The translations under genes were made by a program, and so were the position numbers. From Hassallia sp050875635 (lineage in GTDB: Bacteria > Cyanobacteriota > Cyanobacteriia > Cyanobacteriales > Nostocaceae), in the NCBI RefSeq assembly GCF_050875635.1, contig NZ_JBPAOH010000002.1, positions 79,226 to 143,225 on the forward strand: DNA of 64,000 nucleotides. The letters run 5' to 3'. The notes under the pieces were generated by a model. That model saw only the letters and a program-made list of their open reading frames with translations, ran no database searches and was not told the DNA's origin. Shown piece after piece: positions 17,212 to 25,596 of this stretch. Position 1 is the stretch's first letter, and every line of letters starts with the position of its first letter.

Positions 17212-18504
17212 CTATTTCAACAATCTTCGCGTTTCATTTGCGGCGGCTTTCATGGCACTTTCTGGGGTCATGCTGTTTGTTAAAGCGGCACTTAAATAAC
17301 GTTGCAAAATGTCTGAGGCTTGGGCATATTGGGCTATGGGTGGACGTAAAACCGCTTTCTCAACTATTTCTAAGAATTTGGGGTAGTGGGGATATTTGGC
17401 GATAATTTCTGGGTCTGTAAATAATGTGCGTCGGCTGGGTACAAAACCGGCATTTAAAATAAATCGCCGCTGTGCTTCTTCGCTGGTAAAATATTTAATT
17501 GCTTTCCAAGCTTCTTCGGGATGTTTTGATGATTTGGCAATTCCCAAACCCCAACCCCCTAAACAACCTGCGCCACTTTTCGGGTCAATACCAACCATTG
17601 ATTTAATTCCAATTTTGCCTTTGATAGGCGAATCTTTGGCATTTGCAAGGGGCCAAACATAGGGCCAACTGCGTAAAAATGCTGCTTGACCACTTTGGAA
17701 AATTTGCCTTGTATCTTCTTCGATGTATGTTGTGACTCCAGGTGGAGAAATGCCTTTTTTAGTTGTTTCTTTGAGAAAGGCGATCGCTTTTAATGTTTCT
17801 GGTCGATCTAGCCCAACTTCTCGCGTATTCGGATTTACCCAAAATCCCCCAAAGCCTTCTAAAACTTCAACAAACATCGCCGCAGCACCTTCGTATTGGC
17901 GACCTTGCCAAAGATAACCCCAATTAATTTTTCCTTGCTTTTTCAAAGCTTGAGAAATTTTTAGTAAATCTGCAATCGTTTCTGGCGGTTGGAATCCTTG
18001 TTGCTTGAGTAAGTCTTCCCGATAGTAGAGTACCCCAACATCGCTTCGCATGGGAATTCGATATAATTTCCCCTCGATTCGTCCTGCTTCTACATCTTTG
18101 GGCGAAAATGCGGCTAATTCTTGTGGTGTGATGCGATCGCTCAAGTCTCGCAACCATCCACCCGCTGCAAATTTCGGTGTCCAAATGACATCCATATTCA
18201 CTATGTCATAAGGAGAATCACCCAAAATAAAAGCTGAAGTATAAAGGTCTTCAAGCAAATTTGTGGCATTGGGTCCTTCGAGAACGTTAATCCGAATTCC
18301 CGGATTTTTCGCTTCAAAGTCTTTAACTATACCCGTTTTCCAAGGTTGCGCGTCAGGCGCAGTCATCAACAAATTCAAAACTACTGGTTGCTGCGATAAA
18401 ACTTGCTGAATCGATAAAATGATGCCCAATAATACAGCAAAAAATATCCCAATTGGCGATTTCAGCTTTTGTAGTATTTTTTGCTGACATTTATGTATTT
18501 TCAT
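17212..18504 (-). CDS. sugar ABC transporter substrate-binding protein
   Basis: A 430-residue family-1 extracellular solute-binding protein. From ATG 18504 it has a basic start (MKIHKCQQKILQK), a hydrophobic helix at about 20-38 and a probable cleavage near VLSQQ. A TTG nine codons upstream is the alternative start. The body shows MalE-like features: VLNLLMTAPDAQPW, YDIVNMDVIWTPKFAAGGWL, YREDLLKQQGF and GWGLGIAKSSKHPEEAWKAIKYF. It binds a sugar or oligosaccharide in the periplasm and delivers it to the permeases encoded downstream. It is the first gene of the operon. The substrate is not determinable by eye; trehalose/maltose/glucosides are the usual range. Confidence 0.92.
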   Translation of the reverse strand: MKIHKCQQKILQKLKSPIGIFFAVLLGIILSIQQVLSQQPVVLNLLMTAPDAQPWKTGIVKDFEAKNPGIRINVLEGPNATNLLEDLYTSAFILGDSPYDIVNMDVIWTPKFAAGGWLRDLSDRITPQELAAFSPKDVEAGRIEGKLYRIPMRSDVGVLYYREDLLKQQGFQPPETIADLLKISQALKKQGKINWGYLWQGRQYEGAAAMFVEVLEGFGGFWVNPNTREVGLDRPETLKAIAFLKETTKKGISPPGVTTYIEEDTRQIFQSGQAAFLRSWPYVWPLANAKDSPIKGKIGIKSMVGIDPKSGAGCLGGWGLGIAKSSKHPEEAWKAIKYFTSEEAQRRFILNAGFVPSRRTLFTDPEIIAKYPHYPKFLEIVEKAVLRPPIAQYAQASDILQRYLSAALTNSMTPESAMKAAANETRRLLK

Positions 18505-19063
18505 TTGCAAAATGTTGCTTAAATAATGCAAATCAATAATTTTATTGGAAAAAATTATTTGAAACTTTGCTTGTTAAATATATCTTTGTACATCATACCT
18601 GACGGATAAATATAATAAATCGTTTGTTACAAACTATTAAATATCATGAATAATTTTGAGAATAACTGATACCAAGTTCGTTTGATTAGTTATAATAACC
18701 CGGAACCCCACCCCCTTTCGGCTTACGCCAAAAGTCCCCTCCCCGCTTGCGGGGAGGGGATTTGAGGGCGGGGTGCTTATTGACCGTGGATAGTATAAAT
18801 AATTATCCGAACATGATATGATACCTTTCTTAACAAACAAAAAATATAGCCTCTACATCAGGTGTGTAGAGGCAGATAATCGTAATGAACTGAGCAATAA
18901 ACATCTTCAAAAACCGATTTACTAAAGCTATAAAACTAGATATTTTTCACTTTATTTTTCCATTAAACATCTAAAAACCTGATTTGACAATCGAGAATGA
19001 TTAATTTTGCTATCAACCGCATATTGACAAAAAAGACATTTAGGCAGATGCGATCGCTCTCAA
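18505..19063. other. gene-free stretch with one hairpin element
   Basis: No convincing coding frame. At about 18700-18775 there is a C-rich dispersed element (CCCCACCCCCTTTCGGCTTACGCC cut at 18703 onward, with CCCCTCCCCGC / GCGGGGAGGGG pairing). A separate terminator lies at 18834-18873. The rest is AT-rich. Confidence 0.6.
18834..18873 (-). terminator. rho-independent terminator downstream of the Rrf2 gene
   Basis: A perfect 9-bp stem, GCCTCTACA at 18849-18857 pairing with TGTAGAGGC at 18865-18873, with a 7-base loop. On the minus strand it is followed by TATATTTTTTG. It lies about 190 bases after the Rrf2 stop codon, so it would end that transcript. Confidence 0.7.
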
Positions 19064-19498
19064 CTATATGTAATACATAAATTGTATCTGTCGCCGACTA
19101 TCTCGCAGTTCGCAAAGGTCTTGGAGTGTATACTTTTGCCAAACTGAGTTAGCAGCCTGACGCGCTTCGTACCAGACATCTTGAATTATTTTACTTTCTG
19201 TTGTTTTGGATGTTGTATCATCAGTCAAAATAGTTTCTACGCCTTCAATGCAGTTTAATACATCTAAAAGCGTAATCTGTTGGGGGTCTCGTGCCAAGAT
19301 ATAACCGCCCTTCGATCCGCGTATGCTTTTAATTAAACCTCCACGTCTCAATGTGGCTAGCAGTTGTTCTAAATAACGTTGGGGTATATTTTGTAGCATA
19401 GCTATGTGTTGGATTTGCAGAGATTCGTTACGGGGGTAACAATTTGCCAACTCTAACAAAGCTAGAAGTGCGTATTCAGATTTGCTCGATAGTTCCAT
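19064..19498 (-). CDS. Rrf2-family transcriptional regulator
   Basis: A 144-residue winged-helix regulator. The N-terminus MELSSKSEYALLALLELA, the recognition region IPQRYLEQLLATLRRGGLIKSIRGSKGGY (motif split at the family signature RGxxGGY) and LARDPQQITLLDVLNCIEG are typical of Rrf2 proteins. The three closely spaced Cys that hold an iron-sulphur cluster in IscR/NsrR are absent from the loop at residues 88-105 (ILTDDTTSKTTES), so it is probably not an Fe-S sensor of that kind. Other Cys occur at about residues 20, 83 and 129. It is divergent from the fatty-acid-hydroxylase-like gene at 19986, which it might control. The target is unknown. Confidence 0.9.
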   Translation of the reverse strand: MELSSKSEYALLALLELANCYPRNESLQIQHIAMLQNIPQRYLEQLLATLRRGGLIKSIRGSKGGYILARDPQQITLLDVLNCIEGVETILTDDTTSKTTESKIIQDVWYEARQAANSVWQKYTLQDLCELRDSRRQIQFMYYI

Positions 19499-19570
19499 AG
19501 GTGTAATGCTTTAAATTGACACCATCAGGATGAAAATGAGAGAGATTAAACTTGTAGTTGACACTATTTG

Positions 19571-19579
19571 TGCTATAAT
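19571..19579 (+). promoter_or_regulatory. possible extended -10 promoter
   Basis: TGCTATAAT is a consensus extended -10 box (TGnTATAAT) in the 487-bp gap between the Rrf2 gene and the hydroxylase-like gene. TTGACA at 19558-19563 is too close to act as its -35 box. A second TTGACAC lies at 19516-19522. It would give a long leader of about 400 bases to the gene at 19986. No other feature was seen in this AT-rich gap. Confidence 0.3.
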
Positions 19580-19985
19580 CCCAACTTTAAATTTATCACA
19601 TTAATCCTGACAGTTTATTAGTACATGCAGGTTGATTTAACTTTATAAATTCTTTTTGATAAAAGCAAATATATTTTTTTTTTAATTTGATAAATCAAAG
19701 TTATTAATTCAGACAAAACAGGTGTTTTCATTTCTACCCGACATTCTGTAAGGGTGCATTCCGGTAAATTAACTCAAATTTTGACAATTTTTAACTAAAC
19801 CTTTACTGTTATTGACTTACTTTGTTCTTGTCATTTTAGATAAACTACCTAAATCCTGTCGTTTTTTAGATGTATGCAATAATCAACGTTCTTTGTACCA
19901 TCAGACTCAAAGCAATGGATTATTGCTAAACTAAGCATCTTTTTATCTAAAAAAAGAATAACGATACAGAATCTTAGGAGTACAA

Positions 19986-20495
19986 ATGCTTGAGGCGATC
20001 GCTGTTGCTTGGCTACTATTATTTTTTGGCGATTTTTTTTCTACCTTCTTATACCATATACCAGAGCATGTTTTTGGTAGGCTTCACTTGCAAACGCACC
20101 ATTCTTGGAAGAAAAACTTTCGCCACTATGCAATTTTAACTTTCAATTTCCAGGTTCTTTTAGATGGTATTTTGGGTGCTTTGCCATATTTGCTGCTAGC
20201 AATATTTCTGTGGACTTTCTCTCCCGTTGGTGTTATTTGTGGGTTGCTTTTTGGTCAGTTTCATGTATGGTGGAGACATATAAGTGTCTTGGGTTGGGAA
20301 ACTCCTAAGTTTTTGAAGATGCTGTGTCAGGTTTTATATATCACTACTCCTGAGAGACATTGGCTACATCATCAAAAAACTAACGTCGGTTACGGTGATA
20401 TTTTTACATTCTTTGAGCAATCGGCAAAAATTTGGATGCGATCGCTACGTCTCCTCAGACTAAATCTGCGTTCCTCGCTTACCCTGATACAGTAA
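19986..20495 (+). CDS. fatty acid hydroxylase/sterol desaturase-like membrane protein
   Basis: A 169-residue integral membrane protein with His clusters of the non-haem di-iron hydroxylase superfamily: HVFGRLHLQTHHSW near residues 28-41, HVWWRH near 93-98 and HWLHH near 119-123. Three to four hydrophobic segments (at about 4-20, 55-85) hold the His clusters at the cytoplasmic face. Such enzymes hydroxylate or desaturate lipids using oxygen and iron. It is smaller than most family members (usually 200-300 residues). AGGAG lies 6 bases before the ATG. It stops 8 bp short of the convergent methyltransferase gene. The substrate is unknown. Confidence 0.75.
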   Translation: MLEAIAVAWLLLFFGDFFSTFLYHIPEHVFGRLHLQTHHSWKKNFRHYAILTFNFQVLLDGILGALPYLLLAIFLWTFSPVGVICGLLFGQFHVWWRHISVLGWETPKFLKMLCQVLYITTPERHWLHHQKTNVGYGDIFTFFEQSAKIWMRSLRLLRLNLRSSLTLIQ

Positions 20496-20503
20496 CGAAA
20501 ATA

Positions 20504-21193
20504 CTAAATTTTTGTTCCATTTGCATAAATAAAATAATTGTTCGTTACCTTGATATCAGCCTGAAATCCAACTTTTAGCAACTTGTTATAAAGTTCATCA
20601 GGCTGATAAAAAATCTTGACTATCTGAAATTCTTCACCATTATTTAACTTCCGGGTTTGATAAATGTTTTTGTCGGATTCAAAAATATGATTCTTGGCTG
20701 TGGATGTAGGCTCAAAGCGTGAGTCTACCAAAAAAACTTGTCCGCCAACGCGAACAGAGTTATAAACTTTCGTCAAAAACAAATCAAGTAATGCTGGTGG
20801 TACATGAGAAAGCCAAAAAGCAAAAAATACCAAATCATATTCAATATCCGGTTCCCATGTGAATAAATCAAGTTGATGATATTTCACAGGAAATGAAAGT
20901 AACTTTTTGCGATTAATTTCAATTACTTCCTTTGAAGCATCTATCGCAGTAATTTTCTTGCCAATCTTTACAAGTTCTTGCGTCCAGATACCTGTTCCAC
21001 AGGCTAATTCTAAGATGTTCTCTGCGGCTTGAAGTTGATGTAACGCGCTTTTGACAACAGCAACCTCGTCAAACCAGCGCTGGTTGAATTCTTCGCCGCG
21101 ATCGTAGCGACCAAGCCGATAAAACCACTCATCATATTCGTTTGCTCTGGCACGATAATACGCGATTTGTTGTTGAATAATATTATCTGTCAT
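20504..21193 (-). CDS. class I SAM-dependent methyltransferase
   Basis: A 229-residue soluble enzyme. Motif I is ILELACGTGIWTQEL (near residues 60-75) and is followed by the acidic end of strand 2 (ITAIDASKEVIEI). The motif IV-like segment is YDLVFFAFWLSHVPP. The N-terminus (YYRARANEYDEWFYRLGRYD) is common in small-molecule methyltransferases of this type. It is convergent with the hydroxylase-like gene, so the two are not co-transcribed. The methyl acceptor is unknown. Confidence 0.85.
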   Translation of the reverse strand: MTDNIIQQQIAYYRARANEYDEWFYRLGRYDRGEEFNQRWFDEVAVVKSALHQLQAAENILELACGTGIWTQELVKIGKKITAIDASKEVIEINRKKLLSFPVKYHQLDLFTWEPDIEYDLVFFAFWLSHVPPALLDLFLTKVYNSVRVGGQVFLVDSRFEPTSTAKNHIFESDKNIYQTRKLNNGEEFQIVKIFYQPDELYNKLLKVGFQADIKVTNNYFIYANGTKI

Positions 21194-21274
21194 CGTCTTT
21201 GCCCTAGCTGCGCTTTAGCCTGGGGCTATACTAACAAAACCCCCTCCCCCCCTCTCCCCCTCCCCCCTCCCTCA

Positions 21275-21448
21275 TTACGTGGGGTCTAGAAACTCTAGCT
21301 GACAATCCATCTCTACACCGTTGGGAAGTTTTACCCGCACACTGCCAACTCTAGACGGGTACAAATCGACAATAAACATTTCTCCTAATACTTTATGGCG
21401 TACTGGTTTCTTGGCTATGTAATATTTGGTGGCTGTTTCAATGGTCAT
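21275..21448 (-). CDS. small conserved-looking hypothetical protein (57 aa)
   Basis: A 57-codon frame from ATG 21448 to TAA at 21275. GAGG lies 8 bases upstream, a good ribosome site. The peptide has balanced composition (starts MTIETATKYYIAKKPVRHKV, then LGEMFIVDLYPSRVGSVRVK, ending CQLEFLDPT) and looks like a small beta-rich domain, unlike translated repeat DNA. It follows the EamA genes on the same strand, 232 bp downstream. I do not recognise a family. Confidence 0.6.
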   Translation of the reverse strand: MTIETATKYYIAKKPVRHKVLGEMFIVDLYPSRVGSVRVKLPNGVEMDCQLEFLDPT

Positions 21449-21680
21449 GCAATCTACCTCTGCGGTTTCTTTGAATCACGTTCCACTAGTACTTATAATT
21501 ACTATCTTTGGTATCAATGGTTGCACTATATCGCTGATAAATTTTCTGGCTAGTAGTTTACACTCTAGATCTGATTCTAGTAGTCTGGCAAGTCAACTTT
21601 GTGCTTGTTAATGGTAAGAAGAAAAAGCTCTTTTCTCAAGAACAGCTTCCCCAACTCCCCTGCTCAAGAACAGCCTGCCT

Positions 21681-22634
21681 TCACCCGTGATTTTTGGGTT
21701 GGTCGAGTACTAGGGTATCTCTCGGCATTTCGCCTAAAACCGTAAGATATAACCCGGCTAGTACCACCACAAAGCCAACCCAAGTCCAAAAACTCAGATA
21801 TTCCCAAAAAATCACCCAAGCAAGGAATACACTGAAGACGGGTTCTAGGAGATGAACCAGAGAAACCGTTACAGATGATAGAGAAGTGAGGCTGAATGTT
21901 AACAGTCCATGTCCGAAAAACTGACAAACCACCGCCAGGGATAGGATAGCGAACCAAGCTTGGGAAGACTGGGGAAAAACTGGTTCGTGGTTTAATAATA
22001 GGAGTGGTAAGCTAGCTAATGCACCTGTGCTACAGACCCACAGTTGGATTGTGGTAGGAGAAAATTGAGTGCGGAGATATTCCAAAATCAGCAGGTACGC
22101 AGCTAACAAAACAGCAGAGAGAATGGCAAAGCCATCGCCTTGCACCCGACTGGCGTCTATTTGCATCTCTCCCAACTCCAAGATGAATACTCCAGCGATC
22201 GCTAAACTCAAACCCAACAAAAATCGGCGATCAAACTTTTGTCCCCACAGCCACCAAGCACCCAAACTAGTGAAAATTGGTGCCAGATTATGCAGCGCCG
22301 TTGTAATGGCAACACTGGTTTGGTCTAAAGCCCAATACATAGTGGCTAAGGTCATCACCCAAAGTATTCCTGCCAAAGGCAGCAGCAGCAGAGTCATGGG
22401 ATGATGGGGCGTATTTTCAACAGGCTCGGATTGCAGGCGTTGATAAACTGTTTTGCCCCCTGTCCATAGACTAAAGGCGATCGCTGCCACCAGCAAGCGA
22501 CTAAAGGCAATTCCTTGAGGAGTTAGATCGGGACTACAAAGTTTGGCAAAGATAGAGCCAAAGGAAATCGCGAACACACCGATGAAACAGATTGTCAGGG
22601 CGATCGCTGACTTACTATAAGAATTAAATAACAT
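21681..22634 (-). CDS. EamA/DMT-family transporter (1 of tandem pair)
   Basis: A 317-residue membrane protein with ten predicted helices arranged as two EamA repeats. The first starts at about residue 10 (AIALTICFIGVFAISFGSIFAKL) and the second at about 160 (GFAILSAVLLAAYLLILEYL). LLEPVFSVFLAWVIFWE near 250-266 is the usual EamA signature. Such proteins are drug/metabolite exporters, often for amino acids or nucleosides. It lies 59 bp downstream of a paralogue with the same topology, so the two are a tandem pair and may be co-transcribed. The substrate is unknown. Confidence 0.88.
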   Translation of the reverse strand: MLFNSYSKSAIALTICFIGVFAISFGSIFAKLCSPDLTPQGIAFSRLLVAAIAFSLWTGGKTVYQRLQSEPVENTPHHPMTLLLLPLAGILWVMTLATMYWALDQTSVAITTALHNLAPIFTSLGAWWLWGQKFDRRFLLGLSLAIAGVFILELGEMQIDASRVQGDGFAILSAVLLAAYLLILEYLRTQFSPTTIQLWVCSTGALASLPLLLLNHEPVFPQSSQAWFAILSLAVVCQFFGHGLLTFSLTSLSSVTVSLVHLLEPVFSVFLAWVIFWEYLSFWTWVGFVVVLAGLYLTVLGEMPRDTLVLDQPKNHG

Positions 22635-22693
22635 TATTAAGATATTGTATACCCAGTTTAGTTGGAAAAGAAATTATCATATAATCAATCTCT

Positions 22694-23650
22694 TTAATTT
22701 GTTGGTTTAATGGCAGATTGACTGGACTGGGCTAAATATATACCTAATAAAATGACCACAAAAGTTATTTCGTCAAAGGAACTGACCTTTTCATTGAAAA
22801 TGAGCCAAGCAAAAAAAGAGGCAATAACTGGCTCTAGGAGCAGCGTCACGGCGACGACTCCTGAGGATAATTTACTGAGGCTGTAAGCCACAAGTGCTTG
22901 ACCAAACACCTGGCAGAAAAGGGCTTGGAAAATTATGAAAAACCACCCGATCCCAGTATAAGGAAACAACCTATTTTCTACTAGGGGTAGGACAGGTAAC
23001 AGAAACGCGGTTGTGGCTCCGCAGCGCCACAGCATAATTGTGGCAGTGCTAAATCGGTTTCTTAAGCGTTCTACCAACATCATATACGTGGCGATGAAAA
23101 TCGCAGTTAGTAAAGCGAGCGCATCACCAAGTATTTGGTCAGTGGCAAATTGCACCTTATTGATTTCCAAGGCGATCGCTCCACATACCGCTATAAGCAT
23201 ACCAATAATGAATTTGTTATCGAACCGCCGACCGAATAAAAAATACCCCGCCAAGCCGACGAATAAGGAGTTCATATTAGACAGTAAAGCCACGTTAGCA
23301 ACGCTGGTTTGAGTCACCGACCAAGCCCACAGGATTGAGTATGTAGCTCCCGCAGTTCCCATCAAGAACAATAGTGCCAGTTCTCGTCTGGTCAAAGGCT
23401 TGTGTTCTATCGGTTGCTCATCAGACTTTTGAGACTGAAAAGCTTCAAGTCCGCTGAAAAAACCGAAAACGATTGTGGCGATCCAAGCGCGATGAAATGC
23501 TACAGCATTTGCTCCAATTTCGCGTTCGCATAATTTGACCAAGACTGGTGCTAATGATATAGGAATCAGCGCGACAAATAATGAGACAGTTCCGATCAAA
23601 TCTGAGGTTTGGGAAAGTTGCAGTTGTGGTAATTCCTCTTTGGCTGTCAT
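22694..23650 (-). CDS. EamA/DMT-family transporter (2 of tandem pair)
   Basis: A ten-helix exporter-type protein of 318 residues from ATG 23650; a GTG at 23686 would add 12 residues. Two EamA repeats are visible, with TSVANVALLSNMNSLFVGLAGYFLFGRRF in the first (cut at the usual EamA loop) and LLLEPVIASFFAWLIFNEKV in the second. It shares layout and local motifs with the downstream gene, for example AFxRxxxAxIxFxxxxG after the first helix. It is probably cotranscribed with its paralogue. The substrate is unknown. Confidence 0.87.
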   Translation of the reverse strand: MTAKEELPQLQLSQTSDLIGTVSLFVALIPISLAPVLVKLCEREIGANAVAFHRAWIATIVFGFFSGLEAFQSQKSDEQPIEHKPLTRRELALLFLMGTAGATYSILWAWSVTQTSVANVALLSNMNSLFVGLAGYFLFGRRFDNKFIIGMLIAVCGAIALEINKVQFATDQILGDALALLTAIFIATYMMLVERLRNRFSTATIMLWRCGATTAFLLPVLPLVENRLFPYTGIGWFFIIFQALFCQVFGQALVAYSLSKLSSGVVAVTLLLEPVIASFFAWLIFNEKVSSFDEITFVVILLGIYLAQSSQSAIKPTN

Positions 23651-23894
23651 GACTTTATGGCTAAATATATTATTCCGTTTATTCACAACTTTGCTGGTTG
23701 CAACTTGTACAAATTATAAAAATCTGCCAATGACCCAATTCTCCTTAAAATTAGTGTATGAAGATTTTAATGGTTTTATAAGTTTTTATTCATTTTTTCG
23801 TGCTCGTACTTATGCTCTCGTTGTACTTAGTCATCTAAAGTTTGAAGTATGAAGTTGTTGACACAGTTTCAGCTGTTCGTATTCGCTCTGGGGG

Positions 23895-25100
23895 TCAACG
23901 GGTGTAACCTAAAAGCGAAGCTACCCAGCCGATAAAAGCACCACCAAAAACTAGCCATGCAGCATTGATGCGGAAACGAATCAGCAAAACGGCTGAGATA
24001 ATAGCGATCGCCACAGCTAAAAAGTCCACATACGCAGCTTTTGGTATTAAAGTCGCTGCTGCTAATTCTAAAGTAACAACAACCATCAACGCTACAGCAC
24101 TGACATTCACCGCATCAAGAAAGGCACTTGTCCATTTTGAAGCGCGTAACCGAGGAACAAGCGGATTAAGAATAGCCGTGAAGAAAAACGACGGCAGGAA
24201 AATTCCCACCGTTCCCACTATAGCACCTTGAACACCTGCAATGACGTAACCGATAAAGGTAGCGGTAGAAAGAACCGGTCCTGGGGTAAATTGACCGATC
24301 GCGATCGCATCGAGTAACTGTTGTTGCGTTAACCAGCCGTATTCCTGAACTAATCCACCTTCCAAAAACGCTACCAACACAAAACCACCACCAAACAACA
24401 CACTACCGACTTTCAGGAAAAATAAACCCAGCTTCCACAAAGAGACATTTGTTATTGTATGTGCAGTAGTCGCCGCACTCACTGCTGTTGTCTTAAAAGC
24501 CGCACCTGTGGTTAAATTAGCGATGAGAAAGTTTGCTGTGCTTGGTGGGGTTTTGCCGCGATCGCCACTACGCAACCAAATCATACCTAAGATGCCGCCA
24601 ATTAAGAGGGCAATCACTTCCGAGAGTTTCAACAATAATAAGACTACTACACCCAAGGCGATCGCCAAATAGTAACGACTTTTTACAGCTTTTTTTCCCA
24701 AACGCCAAAGCGCATCCAAAATCACTGCTAAAACAGCAGGCTTAATTCCATATAGTAAAGGAGCGACTTGGGGCAAATTGCCATAGTTAACATAAATCCA
24801 GGCAAATACACCTGTAATTAACACCGCAGGTAAAATAAAGCAAACACCCGCAACAATCAGCCCCAGCCATCCAGCGTAGACATATCCTACATGAATCGCC
24901 ATTTCTGTAGAATTTGGACCCGGAATCAAATTAGTTGCTCCAAGTAAGTCAAGAAAATGCTCTCGTGTCATCCACTGACGCCGCTTGACTACCTCCGATT
25001 CAATCATCGCGATATGAGCAACCGGACCCCCGAAACCGATGATACCCAACTTGAAAAACAGTGTGGCAACTTCGCTCAAACGACCGAGTGTTGAATTCAT
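23895..25100 (-). CDS. chrA: chromate transporter ChrA (two-domain CHR family)
   Basis: A 401-residue membrane protein made of two homologous CHR halves. The first half has GFGGPVAHIAMIESE, RRQWM and NLIPGPNSTEMAIHVGY. The second has VLFGGGFVLVAFLEGG, YGWLTQQQLLDAIAIGQFTPGP (cut across the motif) and TATFIGYVIAG. The FGG and PGP motifs in both halves are family hallmarks. ChrA exports chromate; several cyanobacterial members have not been tested and may transport other anions. It is single, with a repeat element upstream. The ATG at 25100 fits the family start. Confidence 0.9.
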   Translation of the reverse strand: MNSTLGRLSEVATLFFKLGIIGFGGPVAHIAMIESEVVKRRQWMTREHFLDLLGATNLIPGPNSTEMAIHVGYVYAGWLGLIVAGVCFILPAVLITGVFAWIYVNYGNLPQVAPLLYGIKPAVLAVILDALWRLGKKAVKSRYYLAIALGVVVLLLLKLSEVIALLIGGILGMIWLRSGDRGKTPPSTANFLIANLTTGAAFKTTAVSAATTAHTITNVSLWKLGLFFLKVGSVLFGGGFVLVAFLEGGLVQEYGWLTQQQLLDAIAIGQFTPGPVLSTATFIGYVIAGVQGAIVGTVGIFLPSFFFTAILNPLVPRLRASKWTSAFLDAVNVSAVALMVVVTLELAAATLIPKAAYVDFLAVAIAIISAVLLIRFRINAAWLVFGGAFIGWVASLLGYTR

Positions 25101-25111
25101 GACCCCTAGTT

Positions 25112-25168
25112 CGTAGTGAGCGGTTTACCGCTCATAGCAAGGATTTTAAGCACTGAAGTGCTTACTAC
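25112..25168. repeat. dispersed hairpin repeat, 'GAGCGGTTTACCGCTC' family
   Basis: GTAGTGAGCGGTTTACCGCTC followed by AAGCACTGAAGTGCTTACTAC: two adjoining hairpins bounded by GTAGT and ACTAC. Confidence 0.85.
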
Positions 25169-25191
25169 ATTAATTATTTATATTTTCATAA

Positions 25192-25422
25192 CTATGTATT
25201 GACTTTTTCCACAGAAGATGCATCTAACTGAGATTGTTCGGGTTGCGCTTCATTAATAGCATCGCTGAAGTAAGAGCCGACAATCTTATCGTAGTTAGAA
25301 GCAACAGCTAAAAAAGCCCCACCCAAAATATAAATTGGTAGCGGTAGAGAAAGTTCTTGCACCCAGTCAAACAATTTTGCTAGGGCAAACAGCACGAAAA
25401 AGCAGGCAAGCCAAACTCTCAT
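25192..25422 (-). CDS. small hypothetical membrane protein (76 aa)
   Basis: From ATG 25422 the peptide starts MRVWLACFFVLFALAKLFDW, a membrane helix, followed by a second hydrophobic stretch (LPIYILGGAFLAVASN) and an acidic, Gln/Glu-rich tail. A TTG seven codons upstream is an alternative start. Two short helices with a polar cytoplasmic tail is a common plan for small thylakoid or plasma membrane proteins of cyanobacteria. No family is recognised. It is monocistronic between chrA and the Cache sensor gene. Confidence 0.7.
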   Translation of the reverse strand: MRVWLACFFVLFALAKLFDWVQELSLPLPIYILGGAFLAVASNYDKIVGSYFSDAINEAQPEQSQLDASSVEKVNT

Positions 25423-25596
25423 ATTTTTATCCGAAGCCTTCAAATAATTCTACTTATAGGATAGATGGATTGGATCGTATTGTAGAGACGTTCCGATGGA
25501 ACGTCTTTACGACAATTAGTTTACTGAATGCAAATCATCAACTCAAATTTGGGAACTATGTAATTAGCTAACTTTCCAACTGCTTACCAGCTAGTA

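Noticed and set aside
17049..17405. Plus-strand frame of 118 codons within the ABC operon
   Set aside because: It runs opposite to and across the binding-protein and permease genes and reads through GGGCAATG repeats (GHWAMGIGQWAMG).
21241..21274. Poly-C stretch as a terminator or regulatory tract
   Set aside because: It has no pairing arm nearby and resembles the common low-complexity arrays.
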